A stretch of 53,474 bases of DNA. It comes from Chloroflexota bacterium (lineage in GTDB: Bacteria > Chloroflexota > Dehalococcoidia > JACQUA01). The number at the start of each line of letters is the position of its first letter. The first letter of the stretch is position 1. The notes below the pieces were generated by a model. It worked only from the letters and a program-made list of their open reading frames with translations. It did not search any database and had not been told where the DNA came from. The stretch covers positions 1 to 53,474 of the forward strand of contig JACQUA010000213.1 of NCBI GenBank assembly GCA_016210565.1, given 5' to 3'. The position numbers and the translations under genes were made by a program. Below are positions 1 to 8,386 of the stretch, piece after piece.

Positions 1-1637
1 AATGTCACCCTGAGCGAAGTCGAAGGGTCTTTGGCCCCAGCCTGTCCGAAGGAACTTGTCCTGGGCGGAGCCAAGGATTCTTCGACTCCGACTCGCTTGC
101 GCTCGTCTTCGCTCAGAATGACATCTTCATCCCCTGTGCTGCGCTGGCGGCGCGGGGCTGATTTCCTCAGAAACCGGGCCGTCATCATGGGCGCCAGGGT
201 GAAAGCCTCGAAAAGCGATATCAGCACCGCGGCGGTGACCGTCAGACCGAACTCCTTGAGGAAACGGCCCACGATACCGCGGGTGAAGGCGATGGGCAGA
301 AAAACCGCCACCACGCACAGGGTCATGGACACCACCACCAGGGCCACCTCCCCCGTCCCCCGGATCGACGCCCGTTTCGGGTCTTCCCCCTCCTCCATGT
401 GCCGGAAGATGTTTTCCCGCACCACAATGGCGTCGTCGATGAGCAACCCGATGCACAGCGAGAGGGAAAGCAGGGTCATCATGTTGACCGTGAAGCCGAG
501 AAAGCTCATCAGCCAGAAGGTCCCGATCAGGATGACCGGCAGGCCGGCCACGGTCACCAGCGTGTTGCTCACCGAGCGGAAAAAGACAAAGACTACCAGG
601 GCCGCCAGGATGGCGCCGATGATCAGGTCCAGGCGCGTATCGGCGATGGAAGCCTCGATGAACTCGGAGAAATCGCTGGCTACTATTATGTCAAGATTGG
701 GGTAGTCCTTGAGAAGACGTGCTACTTCGGCGTGGACCTGGTTGGCCACGTCCACGGTGTTGGTGTCCGACTGCTTCCGGACCGATACCCCGATGGACCC
801 CTTGCCATCCAGCCGGGCATAGGTGCGCACCTCCTTGAAGCCGTCTTTCACCTCGGCCACGTCCCTTACCCGCAAGGGGACCCCTGACGGATAGGCAATC
901 ACCGCCTGACCGATGTCTTCCACTCGCCGGAAATCCCCCGGCGTCCGGATCGCCAGCTCCCGGTCGCCCTCGTCGATATGACCGGCAGGTATGTTCAGGT
1001 TCTGGTTGGCGATGGCCGCCACCACCATCTGGGGCGAAAGCTCCTGCGCCTTGAGACGCTCCGCGGAAAGCTCCACCTGGATTTCGCGTTCGAGGCCGCC
1101 GCTGATTTCCGTGCCGGCCACCCCCTGCAGCCGTTCCAGCCGCGGCTTTATCTTGTCGCTCACCAGACGGCGCAGCCTGTCGGGGGTCAGGGAACCTGAC
1201 CTATCGGCCACGGCCAGGGTCATGATGGGCAGGCTGTTCGGGTCGAAGCGCAGGACGACCGGCTCCAGGACATCCTTCGGCAGGCCAGCCCTGATGGCCC
1301 CCACCCGCTCCTGGACATCGGCCACGGCCTGCTGCGCCGGGTGCTCCAGTTGGAACTCGATCATGACCAGGGACAGGCCCTCGCTCGAGCTGGACCGGAC
1401 CGTCTTGACGCCGCTCAGGGAGCCGACCGCCTCTTCGACGGGTTTGGAGACCTGGCTTTCAACCTCCCCCGGGCCGGCGCCGGGATAGGCGGTCTGGACG
1501 GCCACAAAGGGAAAGGAAACGTCGGGCCACAGGTCAACGCCCATGCGGCTGTAGGCGATCAGGCCGATCACCATCAGGGCGCTGAAGATCATGGTGATGA
1601 ATACCGGGCGCTTTATCGAAAGATCAGAAAGCCACAT
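1..1637 (-). CDS. RND (HAE1/AcrB-type) efflux pump inner-membrane subunit, partial
   Basis: Proton-driven drug or solute exporter of the inner membrane, working with the membrane-fusion protein encoded just upstream (1825-3198). About 545 codons are visible from ATG 1637; the gene continues past the left edge. The N-terminus (MWLSDLSIKRPVFITMIF) is the usual first helix after a short cytoplasmic stretch. The paired aspartates of the proton relay are in LLIDDAIVVREN near residue 400, and LAPMMTARFLRK near residue 480 ends transmembrane helix 6. From about residue 503 the frame runs through a dispersed repeat (3-123) that stays open and encodes an Asp/Glu/Arg-rich stretch. That falls in the cytoplasmic linker between the two halves of the pump. 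Whether the gene stays intact beyond the edge cannot be seen. Confidence 0.9.
   Translation of the reverse strand, partial: MWLSDLSIKRPVFITMIFSALMVIGLIAYSRMGVDLWPDVSFPFVAVQTAYPGAGPGEVESQVSKPVEEAVGSLSGVKTVRSSSSEGLSLVMIEFQLEHPAQQAVADVQERVGAIRAGLPKDVLEPVVLRFDPNSLPIMTLAVADRSGSLTPDRLRRLVSDKIKPRLERLQGVAGTEISGGLEREIQVELSAERLKAQELSPQMVVAAIANQNLNIPAGHIDEGDRELAIRTPGDFRRVEDIGQAVIAYPSGVPLRVRDVAEVKDGFKEVRTYARLDGKGSIGVSVRKQSDTNTVDVANQVHAEVARLLKDYPNLDIIVASDFSEFIEASIADTRLDLIIGAILAALVVFVFFRSVSNTLVTVAGLPVILIGTFWLMSFLGFTVNMMTLLSLSLCIGLLIDDAIVVRENIFRHMEEGEDPKRASIRGTGEVALVVVSMTLCVVAVFLPIAFTRGIVGRFLKEFGLTVTAAVLISLFEAFTLAPMMTARFLRKSAPRRQRSTGDEDVILSEDERKRVGVEESLAPPRTSSFGQAGAKDPSTSLRVT
3..123. repeat. Dispersed repeat R1 (TGTCAnnCTGAGCGAAG type), copy inside the RND gene
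   Basis: Imperfect inverted-repeat element with ends TGTCACCCTGAGCGAAG and CTTCGCTCAGAATGACA. Related copies lie at 11109-11205, 17251-17405, 18688-18790 and 24550-24679, and a diverged one near 10963-11050. All the others are intergenic; this one lies inside a coding frame. Confidence 0.85.
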
Positions 1638-1678
1638 GTCTTAGTCCAAATTCCAAATTCCAAAAGCCAAATTCCAAA

Positions 1679-1830
1679 ATAGCTGTCGGCTGTCAGCCTT
1701 CAGCGAACGAACAGCCGGGCCTCGCCGCTTTCCGATTCCGACATCTGCCTACTACCTACCATCGACTCCTGAGACCACTTAGACTGCCGAAAGCTGATAG
1801 CTGTTGGCTGACTGCTATTAGCTGTTAGCT
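1679..1830. repeat. Heptad-like short tandem repeats (GCTGATA/GCTGACGG/GCTGTTA)
   Basis: Degenerate runs of GCTGTCGGCTGTCAGCC and GCTGATAGCTGTTGGCTG. They fill most of the space between the fusion-protein gene and the pump gene and overlap the last codons of the former. Similar tracts occur at about 4382-4444, 12522-12606, 14219-14250, 14370-14412, 19792-19833 and 19937-19970, always between genes. Confidence 0.7.
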
Positions 1831-3198
1831 GATAGCTACACTGGCAAACATCCCCGGTCGGAACTTTCCCTCGCGGTCGGAGACGGTTACATAGACATTG
1901 AAGCGCCGTGTGGCCGGGTCGGCCTGGGGTGAAATCGCGCGGACCGAACCCGTGAAGGACTGACCCGGATAGGCCGGGAGGGTGACCGTCACCCCCTGGC
2001 CGCTCCGCACCCGGGCATAATCGGCTTCGCCGAGGGTGAAGACCGCCTCAACATCGCTGGAGATAAACGTCACGATGGGCTCACCAGGCATAACCAGCGC
2101 GCCCGCGCTGGTATGCTTCACCGCCACGAACCCGTCAAACGGGGCTGTCAGCAAGAAGTCCTCCCTGCCCGTTTTCAGCGCCTGGAAAGCGGCCTGGGCC
2201 TGCAACACGGCGGCCGCGGCCGCCGCCAGGTCGTTCTCCGTGTTCGGGGATTTAGCCAGTTCCAACTGTTGCCTGGCAATCTCCACGGCGGCCTTCTTCT
2301 TTTCAACCTCCGGGGACCTTGGGGGCAAGCCCAGCAGGTCTACCTGCGTCTTGCTGGCCTCCACATTGGCTTCAAGCTGGGCGACCTGCTGGGGCCGGGC
2401 AGGGGCCGTCACGGCCCGGAGTTGCGCCCTGGCCAGTTCCACCGAAAGTTGCCCGACAACATCTTGAAACATGATCATTTCAGCGCTGTATGGCTGCAGG
2501 CCCGTCGTGATGCCCTTCGTCCCCAGATTGGCCTCCTGTACCTTCGTCCGGAGGACTTCCTGCGTTTCCGCCAGCTTGACCTGGGCCTCGGCGACGGCCC
2601 GGACCTCCTCTGACGGTCCTGCCAGCAGCAGGTCAAGTTGGGCCTGTGCCGCCTTCAGGGCGCTCCGCGCGGCGTCAATCTGTTCCTTCCGGGAACCCAC
2701 CAGCAGAAGGTCCAGGTCGGCCTGAGCGCTGGCCAAATTGGCCTCGGCGATGGCGATCTGCTCCTTCCGCGAGCCCGATAACAATTTGGACAGTTGGGCC
2801 TCGGCCAGACTCAGCGCCGCTTCGCCCTGCTTGATCTGGGCGTCCAGAACATCGTGGTCCAGCTCGATGAGCAAGTCGCCCCCCTTCACCAGGTCGCCGA
2901 CCTCGCCCCTGACCTGCTTTATCCGCGCCGGGGCTTTGGAGGCAAGCATGATCCTCTCTTTGGCACGGATATCCCCGGTAAACGACGGGGGCGGCGCCAC
3001 TTGCTCCGCGGCGTTTGTCGCCGGGGGCAACAAAGGCATCTCCTGCGCGGCCAAACCCGCCGCCGGCAACGGGTGGACCTCTTCGTAAGGCCTCGCCAGC
3101 AACCTCCCCGGCGCCGCAAGGACAATCCCCGCAACCAGAAGACAGATCAGGGCCTTCTGCCAGACTCCGGAATAGGACAACCATTTTGTGTTTTTCAT
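1825..3198 (-). CDS. RND efflux periplasmic adaptor (HlyD/membrane-fusion family)
   Basis: Adaptor that would link the RND pump to an outer channel or the cell surface. I chose ATG 3198 because GGAG lies 7 bases upstream; an in-frame ATG at 3225 would add nine residues before the signal sequence. The protein (457 aa) begins with a hydrophobic export signal (ALICLLVAGIVLAAPG, within the first 30 residues). A lipoyl-like half-motif (ASKAPARIKQVRGEVGD) follows, then a long coiled coil carrying near-repeats of LLxGSRKEQI, the second lipoyl half (TAPFDGFVAVKHTSAGALV) and a beta-barrel region (VFTLGEADYARVRSGQ). It lies 187 bp upstream of the pump gene in the same direction and downstream of a MarR gene, so an operon is likely. 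Confidence 0.9.
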   Translation of the reverse strand: MKNTKWLSYSGVWQKALICLLVAGIVLAAPGRLLARPYEEVHPLPAAGLAAQEMPLLPPATNAAEQVAPPPSFTGDIRAKERIMLASKAPARIKQVRGEVGDLVKGGDLLIELDHDVLDAQIKQGEAALSLAEAQLSKLLSGSRKEQIAIAEANLASAQADLDLLLVGSRKEQIDAARSALKAAQAQLDLLLAGPSEEVRAVAEAQVKLAETQEVLRTKVQEANLGTKGITTGLQPYSAEMIMFQDVVGQLSVELARAQLRAVTAPARPQQVAQLEANVEASKTQVDLLGLPPRSPEVEKKKAAVEIARQQLELAKSPNTENDLAAAAAAVLQAQAAFQALKTGREDFLLTAPFDGFVAVKHTSAGALVMPGEPIVTFISSDVEAVFTLGEADYARVRSGQGVTVTLPAYPGQSFTGSVRAISPQADPATRRFNVYVTVSDREGKFRPGMFASVAIS

Positions 3199-3235
3199 AA
3201 CAGTCTCCTGTTTGATGCTATTCATTCAAAGAAAC

Positions 3236-3395
3236 GTAGGGTGGGTTAAGCGCAACGGGGTGGAGCGGATTGGGGTGGTTGCGCGAACCCACCACTCGTC
3301 CGAATGCCGACGATGCCTCTGTTCTTTCGACCTCGCCGGTGGGTTCGCGCAGCCCCCATCACCTCCCAGACCCTGCTGCGCTTAACCCACCCTAC
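3236..3395. repeat. Dispersed repeat R3 (GTAGGGTGGGTTAAGCGC, inverted ends)
   Basis: Begins GTAGGGTGGGTTAAGCGC and ends GCGCTTAACCCACCCTAC, giving an 18-bp perfect inverted repeat around a variable middle. Related ends occur at 12497-12713 and 14410-14483. It fills most of the gap between the MarR and adaptor genes (3199-3565). No gene is seen in that gap. Confidence 0.75.
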
Positions 3396-3565
3396 ACAGC
3401 TTTCGACCTCTGCCTGCAAATGACTCCAACAATAGACCCCGAGAACAGCACAAGATTCTCACAAGATTCCTCTATGTGGAAGACGCATTTCGAGTCGACC
3501 CTGACCCCGAATTATGGAAACCCGGTGTTCATCTCGTGAAATCTCGTGGTTCCCCTTTAGGGCAA

Positions 3566-4075
3566 TCATTTGCCTTCCTCCTCCAATATCGTCACTATTT
3601 TCTGCAACAGGCTGACCAGTCTTTTCCGCTCCCCGGGGGTAAGGCGTCCCAGTATCTGCTGCAGACGGTATCCCACGAAGTTATGAATGCTTTGATACAG
3701 CCTCGCCCCCGTTTCGGTGAGGGCTACCCGGACAACCCGCCGGTCTCCGGCCTCCGGCAGCCTCCTGGCGTATTCGCCGGCCACCATCCAGTCCACCATC
3801 CTGGTGGCGGTGCTCAGCGGCACGGCCAGGGCCTCGCTGAGATCGCTCATAGACAGTGATTTCGCCGGGTCGGACAGAATGGCCCCGATTCGATAGAAGA
3901 GGTTGAATTCCGCCATGTTGCCGGGGCAGCATTCCGGCTGCACCTCAACCAGTTGGCCCTTGAGCAACGTCAGGTCCGCCGGCAGCACCGCCGCGAAACG
4001 CGACTTCATCCGCACAAAGTGGCCCATGATATCAGCGATCTGCCCGGCCTGCACTGACAAAGAATCTTCACTCAT
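3566..4075 (-). CDS. MarR-family transcriptional regulator
   Basis: Winged-helix regulator of 169 aa, likely repressor of itself and of the downstream efflux genes. The recognition region is in SLSMSDLSEALAVPLSTATR, the wing in LPEAGDRRVVRVALTETG, and helices at both ends form the dimer interface. I chose ATG 4075: an upstream in-frame TTG (4144) lies within a strong minus-strand promoter, so it cannot be translated from that transcript. A 7-bp dyad sits between promoter and start. The order MarR, adaptor, RND pump on one strand is the usual layout of self-regulated drug efflux loci. The ligand is unknown. Confidence 0.88.
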   Translation of the reverse strand: MSEDSLSVQAGQIADIMGHFVRMKSRFAAVLPADLTLLKGQLVEVQPECCPGNMAEFNLFYRIGAILSDPAKSLSMSDLSEALAVPLSTATRMVDWMVAGEYARRLPEAGDRRVVRVALTETGARLYQSIHNFVGYRLQQILGRLTPGERKRLVSLLQKIVTILEEEGK

Positions 4076-4096
4076 GAAACTATTCCATTGTGCAAT

Positions 4097-4113
4097 ACTT
4101 CCAACATGGAAGT
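4097..4113 (-). promoter_or_regulatory. Probable MarR operator
   Basis: Perfect inverted repeat ACTTCCA-ACA-TGGAAGT. It starts 2 bp downstream of the -10 box of the marR promoter and 21 bp upstream of the ATG, a position where a bound dimer would block initiation. Assignment to MarR is by position only. Confidence 0.6.
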
Positions 4114-4115
4114 AA

Positions 4116-4144
4116 ATAATACTCCCTTCGCTCTTCTTTGTCAA
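4116..4144 (-). promoter_or_regulatory. Sigma-70-type promoter of the marR/efflux operon
   Basis: Reading the minus strand: -35 TTGACA (4144-4139), a 17-bp spacer, -10 TATTAT (4121-4116). The expected start of transcription falls inside the dyad at 4097-4113. Confidence 0.75.
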
Positions 4145-4348
4145 TACCCCCGCCAGGGATTGCAGATTACAGATTCAAGATTCCAGACTCGAAGATTCCC
4201 CCCCCGACCCAGGGTCCGTTCACGCAGAGACGCCGAGAACACAGAGTCCCGGACGCCGCAGATTGCAGATTGCGGATTCCCCACCCCGGCGTGGAGACCG
4301 CGCCGCTGCAGACCAACGGCCGACTAACGACTAACGACTGCTTTTCCT

Positions 4349-4378
4349 TTGACACTCATACCTATTCTCGGCTATAAT
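4349..4378 (+). promoter_or_regulatory. Sigma-70-type promoter upstream of cooS
   Basis: TTGACA at 4349-4354, an 18-bp spacer and TATAAT at 4373-4378, giving a leader of roughly 90 nt before cooS. The leader carries heptad-like GCTGAC repeats. The stretch 4145-4348 between the divergent marR and cooS promoters holds degenerate repeats (GATTCCAGA, GACTAACGA runs) and no gene. Confidence 0.75.
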
Positions 4379-4472
4379 AAACGTGGCCTGTAACAACCGA
4401 CGCCTGATAGCTGACGGCTGCTAACTGTTAGCTGACGGCCAGACAGATTATTGGCAGGAGAAAACAGAACTA

Positions 4473-6443
4473 ATGGAAAAAAAAGAGACCGTTGACCCAG
4501 CAGTCGTAGATATGCTTGAGGTTGCGCGGAGCCAGGGGATATCCACCCCTTTTGATAGAGGCAGAGCAGTCAAACCGTGCCCCATAGGGCAGGAAGGCAA
4601 CTGCTGCCGCCAGTGCTTCATGGGACCTTGTCGTTTTGTGGGGAAGGTGGAAGTGGGCGTGTGCGGCGCTACCAGGGAGACCATCCAGGCCCGGAACCTC
4701 GCCCGGATGATCGCCGGGGGCGCGGCCTCCCACAGCGACCACGGCCGGAACATGGCCTTCACCCTTCTGGCCGTGGCCGAAGGAAAGGCGCCCGGCTTCG
4801 AGATCAAGGATGAGAGGAAGCTGAAGAGAGTGGCGGGCTTCATGGGCATCGAGACCAAAGAAAGGACCAATAACGAAATAGCCCTGGACGTCGCCAAAAC
4901 GGCCCTGGGGGAATGGGGCAAGCAGACCGGAGAGCTGATCTATCTCAAGAGGGCGCCGGCCAAAAGACAGGCTATCTGGAGAAAGCTGGGCATTGCCCCC
5001 AGGGGCATCGACCGGGAGATAGTGGAGTGCATGCACCGCACTCATATGGGCACCGACCAGGATGCCGAAAACATTCTTAATCACGCCCTGTGCACCTCCC
5101 TGGTGGATGGCTGGGGCGGCTCCATGCTGGCCACGGATATCAGCGATATTCTTTTTGGCACGCCCGTGCCCGTTGCCGCCACTTCCAACTTCGGCGCCCT
5201 CAAGCAGGACGAAGTCAATGTCGTCGTGCACGGCCATGAGCCGACCCTGGCGGAAATGCTGGTTATCGAGTCCACCAATCCCGAGGTGATCGCCTATGCC
5301 CAATCCAAAGGGGCCAAAGGCGTCAACCTGGTCGGCATGTGCTGCAGCGGCAACGAGATACTGGCCCGCAGGGGTGTTCCCATTGTCGGCAACTTCATGC
5401 AGCAAGAGTTGGCCATCGCCTCCGGCGCTGTGGAAGCCATGGTGGTGGACTACCAGTGCATCATGCAGGGTATCGTCGAGGCGGCCAGCAAACTGCATAC
5501 CAGGGTCATCACCACCTCCCGCAAAGCCAAAATCACCGGGGCCACTCACATTGAATTCGAGGACGAAAAAGGCCCCGAGATAGCCAGGCTGATTCTCCGG
5601 ACCGCCATCGACCAGTTCCCCAACCGGAAAGACGTTCACATCCCGGACTACCTGGACCGCCTGATCGTGGGCTTCTCCCATGAATATATCGCCTACATGC
5701 AGGGCGGCGTTTACCGCGAGTCCTTCCGCCCGTTCAATGACGCCGTCATGCAGGGCCGCATCCGGGGCGCCGCCGGCGTGGTCGGCTGCAACAATGCCCA
5801 CAGCGTCCACGATGAAGCGCACATCAACCTGGTCAAGGAGTTCATCAAGAACGACGTGCTGGTGGTGACCACCGGCTGTAACGCGGTGGCCTGCGCCAAG
5901 CATGGCCTGCTCACGCCGGAAGTCATGCGCTATGCCGGTCCCGGGCTCTCGGAAATCTGCGAGACCCTGGGCATCCCGCCGATACTGCACCTGGGCTCGT
6001 GCGTGGACAACTCCCGGATACTGACCATTCTTTCCCAGTGCGCCACCGAAGGCGGCCTGGGCGAAGATATCAGCGACCTGCCCGTGGTGGGTGTGGCCCC
6101 GGAATGGATGTCCGAGAAAGCCCTCAGCATCGGCGCCTACTTCGTGGCCTCGGGCGTCTACACCATCTTCGGCGTGGGTTCGCCGGTGGAAGGCTGCCAG
6201 CCCACCGTTGAAATGATCAGCAAGGGCTGGGAAGAAAAAGTCGGCGGCAAGCTGGAGTTCGAGACAGACTGGCGCAAAATGCTGGAAAAGGGCCTGGCCC
6301 ACATCGACCTCAAGCGCAAGCTGCTCAAGATCGAGGAATACAACCCCACCAAGTACGCCAAATCGTCCAATTACATCCCCGGCGACGCCTACTCCTGGGA
6401 AACGCTCCAGACCGGCGCCTATAGCCGCGGCGGGGCCAAGTGA
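4473..6443 (+). CDS. cooS: Anaerobic carbon-monoxide dehydrogenase catalytic subunit (Ni-Fe-S)
   Basis: Interconverts CO and CO2 with low-potential electrons. It is 656 aa, the usual length. The N-terminal cysteine cluster CPIGQEGNCCRQCFMGPC (about residues 36-53) serves the B and D iron-sulfur clusters. Ligand motifs for the Ni-containing C cluster follow in order: HGHEPTLAEM (about 252), GMCCSGNE (about 289), DYQCIMQ (about 326), VVGCNNAHS (about 437), TTGCNAVAC (about 467) and LGSCVDNSR (about 508). AGGAG precedes the ATG by 11 bases. No cooF, cooC or acetyl-CoA-synthase gene is adjacent: the left neighbour is divergent and a repeat-rich gap follows. It could therefore supply reductant from CO, or serve a carbon pathway encoded elsewhere. 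Confidence 0.95.
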   Translation: MEKKETVDPAVVDMLEVARSQGISTPFDRGRAVKPCPIGQEGNCCRQCFMGPCRFVGKVEVGVCGATRETIQARNLARMIAGGAASHSDHGRNMAFTLLAVAEGKAPGFEIKDERKLKRVAGFMGIETKERTNNEIALDVAKTALGEWGKQTGELIYLKRAPAKRQAIWRKLGIAPRGIDREIVECMHRTHMGTDQDAENILNHALCTSLVDGWGGSMLATDISDILFGTPVPVAATSNFGALKQDEVNVVVHGHEPTLAEMLVIESTNPEVIAYAQSKGAKGVNLVGMCCSGNEILARRGVPIVGNFMQQELAIASGAVEAMVVDYQCIMQGIVEAASKLHTRVITTSRKAKITGATHIEFEDEKGPEIARLILRTAIDQFPNRKDVHIPDYLDRLIVGFSHEYIAYMQGGVYRESFRPFNDAVMQGRIRGAAGVVGCNNAHSVHDEAHINLVKEFIKNDVLVVTTGCNAVACAKHGLLTPEVMRYAGPGLSEICETLGIPPILHLGSCVDNSRILTILSQCATEGGLGEDISDLPVVGVAPEWMSEKALSIGAYFVASGVYTIFGVGSPVEGCQPTVEMISKGWEEKVGGKLEFETDWRKMLEKGLAHIDLKRKLLKIEEYNPTKYAKSSNYIPGDAYSWETLQTGAYSRGGAK

Positions 6444-6886
6444 GATCACCTCCCCCTTTTTCAAAGGGGGTTTAAGAGGGATTCGCCATCCTCTCTCCCC
6501 CTTTCTAAAAGGGGGATTAAGGGGGATTCAAGGGGGCGGGGCCGTTTGAGCCTGCCCCCTTTTTCTTTTCCGTGCCCGGGTTGTAGCCGCAGGTCTTTAG
6601 CCTGCGGGGGAGGGGCGGTTGTACTCGCTCCGATCTGAGATCCCGACGCATCGGACGACTGGCCGGGACAGGTCTTTAGCCTGCGTGGGCGGGGGGTAGC
6701 CCATGGCTTCAGCCTTGCGGGGTGGGGAAAGCAGGTCCCGTAGCGACAGGGCAAGCCCTGTCGCACGCCGTCGACCGTAACGGTCGCCCCACGGGACTTC
6801 CGGCCTTGCCAGAGTTCCATCTCTCACAGGCACGGTGGACTGTGGTACCAGGTGGCATTCCCAACCACCGTTCCGCACCAACCTTC
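6444..6886. repeat. Repeat-rich gap after cooS
   Basis: 443 bp without a gene. It opens with hairpins of the type CCCCCTTTTTCAAAGGGGG and CCCCCTTTCTAAAAGGGGG (6452-6515), which could slow or end cooS transcription but lack a clean T-tract. The repeats that follow (GGTCTTTAGCCTGCGGG; GTAGCCCATGGCTTCAGCC at 6697-6715) resemble the element at 13213-13352 and the one near 13990-14055. Confidence 0.65.
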
Positions 6887-7408
6887 TCAGTCGACCGGCT
6901 CACCCTCAAGCAAGTCCGCCACCGGCCGCTTCAGCCCCCGCGCAATTGCCACCAGGGTCTCGTATCTTGGTGATTGCTCCCCGTTCTCAATGCGGACCTC
7001 CGTCACCCGTCCGATTCCCGCCACTGTAGCCAGCTCTGATTGCGTCATTTCGGCGGCCTCCGGAATAGCCCGGACGCGGTTTCCCAGGGGTTGTTCGCCT
7101 GCGGCGGCGACAGCTTCCACCCTCGGCCGGTAAGCAGAGTCGCAATAGTGGCGCACGAAATCCCACGTCAGTTCGACCACCTCTCCCTTTAAACCGCGAA
7201 TGCTGACCTGGTACGGGTTGGGAAGTTCGATGCCCGCCACATCCTGCGGGTTTCCAACGTCGCGAATGCGCGAAAAAGGAATAACCCCCTTGCATCCATC
7301 GGCGAACGTAAGCTCGATGCCTTCCCGGGTGACGGCCGCATGGGGCATCATGCGCTCGGCATGCTTGACGCGCGGGCGGCGCCGGTCAGACTCAACGCGA
7401 TTCCACAT
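6887..7408 (-). CDS. DUF2442 domain fused to an XRE-type helix-turn-helix
   Basis: About 173 aa. The N-terminal half (residues about 20-90, with IELTFADGCKGVIPFSRI) matches the DUF2442 family. The C-terminal half (about 105-165, MTQSELATVAGIGRVTEVRIENG) is a Cro/C1-type DNA-binding helix-turn-helix. ATG 7408 overlaps the stop codon of the PIN gene upstream (TGATG), so the two are translationally coupled, and GGGAG lies just before it. This would fit a regulator or third component of the PIN toxin locus; the partner and operator are unknown. Confidence 0.75.
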   Translation of the reverse strand: MWNRVESDRRRPRVKHAERMMPHAAVTREGIELTFADGCKGVIPFSRIRDVGNPQDVAGIELPNPYQVSIRGLKGEVVELTWDFVRHYCDSAYRPRVEAVAAAGEQPLGNRVRAIPEAAEMTQSELATVAGIGRVTEVRIENGEQSPRYETLVAIARGLKRPVADLLEGEPVD

Positions 7409-7893
7409 CACTCCCTTAACCTTCGCAGGTTATTCAACGCGTCGAGGCGCCTCGGATCCAAGGGGTCCAATCCTTCGACCTTCACGGCTCCGAGAAGTTC
7501 ATCGTCGCTGCTGACAAAGATGACCTGCGCCGGGGCTGTCTTGCTCACCCGCAGGGCCGACGCCATATGAACTGCATCTCCTGCCCGCAGTGCGTGCTTC
7601 CGGGCCAGTTTGGCCGCGTCCAGCAGTATTGAGCTCTATATCGGCTGTATGACGATGATCTCGCCCGGGTCATCGCTGAATAGTCCCAGGACCGAATCGT
7701 ATGCCTTCGCCTTCAGAATACCGGCTTTCAATGCTCTCGATAGCGTAGCTTCTATCTCTACGGCCGCGAACTGGGAAGCCGTAATAACGTCATCACCGCT
7801 CTTCCCTCCAAACAGTTCATCAACAACTTCCGATCCGTGCTCGGTCTTGTACCGCTTGACCAGAGCAGAGGTCTCCACGTAATAGATGACCAT
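7408..7893 (-). pseudogene. PIN-domain toxin (VapC-like) with an in-frame amber codon
   Basis: The frame begins MVIYYVETSALVKRY, typical of one VapC subgroup that has Glu in the first acidic position. It runs to residue 85, meets TAG (7638-7636), and continues in the same frame with the second half of a PIN domain (ARKHALRAGDAVHMASAL, then VIFVSSDDELL) to TGA at 7410-7408, about 160 codons in all. The amber codon is the only lesion visible. Two bases separate it from the stop of the antitoxin gene. Without readthrough the product lacks the C-terminal acidic residues and should be inactive. Confidence 0.75.
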
Positions 7894-7895
7894 GT

Positions 7896-8144
7896 CTAGT
7901 AGGATTCTTCGCGCATGCGACGGAGGACTTCGCTCAGCGTTCTTTTCCCCATCGACCTGTCAACTATGCGACGGACCTGTTTCACGGGCAAGGCATACTT
8001 CCCGTAGGTCGCCTTCAAGTCATTAACATACTCCACAACTGAAGGGTCAGTCAGGCTCTGGAGCCGTAACACGACCTGCGTCGGAGTTCTCGCTTTCTTC
8101 TTTCTTTCCAGTTTCTGCATGATGATGCCCCCGGTCGATGTCAT
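7896..8144 (-). CDS. Probable antitoxin of the PIN locus
   Basis: Small basic protein of about 82 aa ending two bases before the PIN start codon, as antitoxins usually do. Its C-terminal part (VKQVRRIVDRSMGKRTLSEV) is helical; I do not recognise the family. The start is uncertain: ATG 8144 or ATG 8120 (MQKLERKKKARTPTQ) both fit, and neither has a strong ribosome-binding site. Confidence 0.6.
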   Translation of the reverse strand: MTSTGGIIMQKLERKKKARTPTQVVLRLQSLTDPSVVEYVNDLKATYGKYALPVKQVRRIVDRSMGKRTLSEVLRRMREESY

Positions 8145-8190
8145 TGCATCACCGCTTCCAAGTCCCAAAATAACGACACTATTAAGGGCA

Positions 8191-8199
8191 ATTATAGCA
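8191..8199 (-). promoter_or_regulatory. Extended -10 promoter of the PIN toxin-antitoxin operon
   Basis: TGCTATAAT on the minus strand, about 40-50 bp before the candidate antitoxin starts. No good -35 box is visible, which is usual for extended -10 promoters. Confidence 0.45.
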
Positions 8200-8278
8200 C
8201 CTTTGGCCCGTTCGCCGGGCTGATGCCCCGTGGGCCAGGGGAGAGGCTACGGACCAGTCGGATATAGATGTAGCCATA

Positions 8279-8364
8279 GTGGCCCACCGAGGGATCGGGG
8301 TTCAAACATCTACGCTGGAGACTCCTCAGAGAACATACGTCTTAGGCGAGCATCGGTGGCCCAC
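8279..8364. repeat. Short inverted-repeat element
   Basis: GTGGCCCACCGA (8279-8290) is exactly mirrored by TCGGTGGCCCAC (8353-8364) around 62 bp of unique sequence. No other copy was noticed in the window. It may be a small non-autonomous element or a long hairpin. Confidence 0.45.
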
Positions 8365-8386
8365 GCGGGTTCTTCGTCGCCGAGGG

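Noticed and set aside
4470..6464. A 664-codon open frame on the minus strand opposite cooS
   Set aside because: It mirrors cooS codon for codon, is His/Gly/Asp-rich with no domain or ribosome-binding site, and arises from the biased codon use of the real gene.
6697..6900. Small proteins on either strand in the gap after cooS
   Set aside because: Frames run through dispersed repeats and have no ribosome-binding site; composition follows the repeats.
7636..7638. TAG as pyrrolysine or programmed readthrough in the PIN gene
   Set aside because: No pylT/pylS evidence in the window and PIN toxins are not known to need it; a nonsense mutation is simpler.
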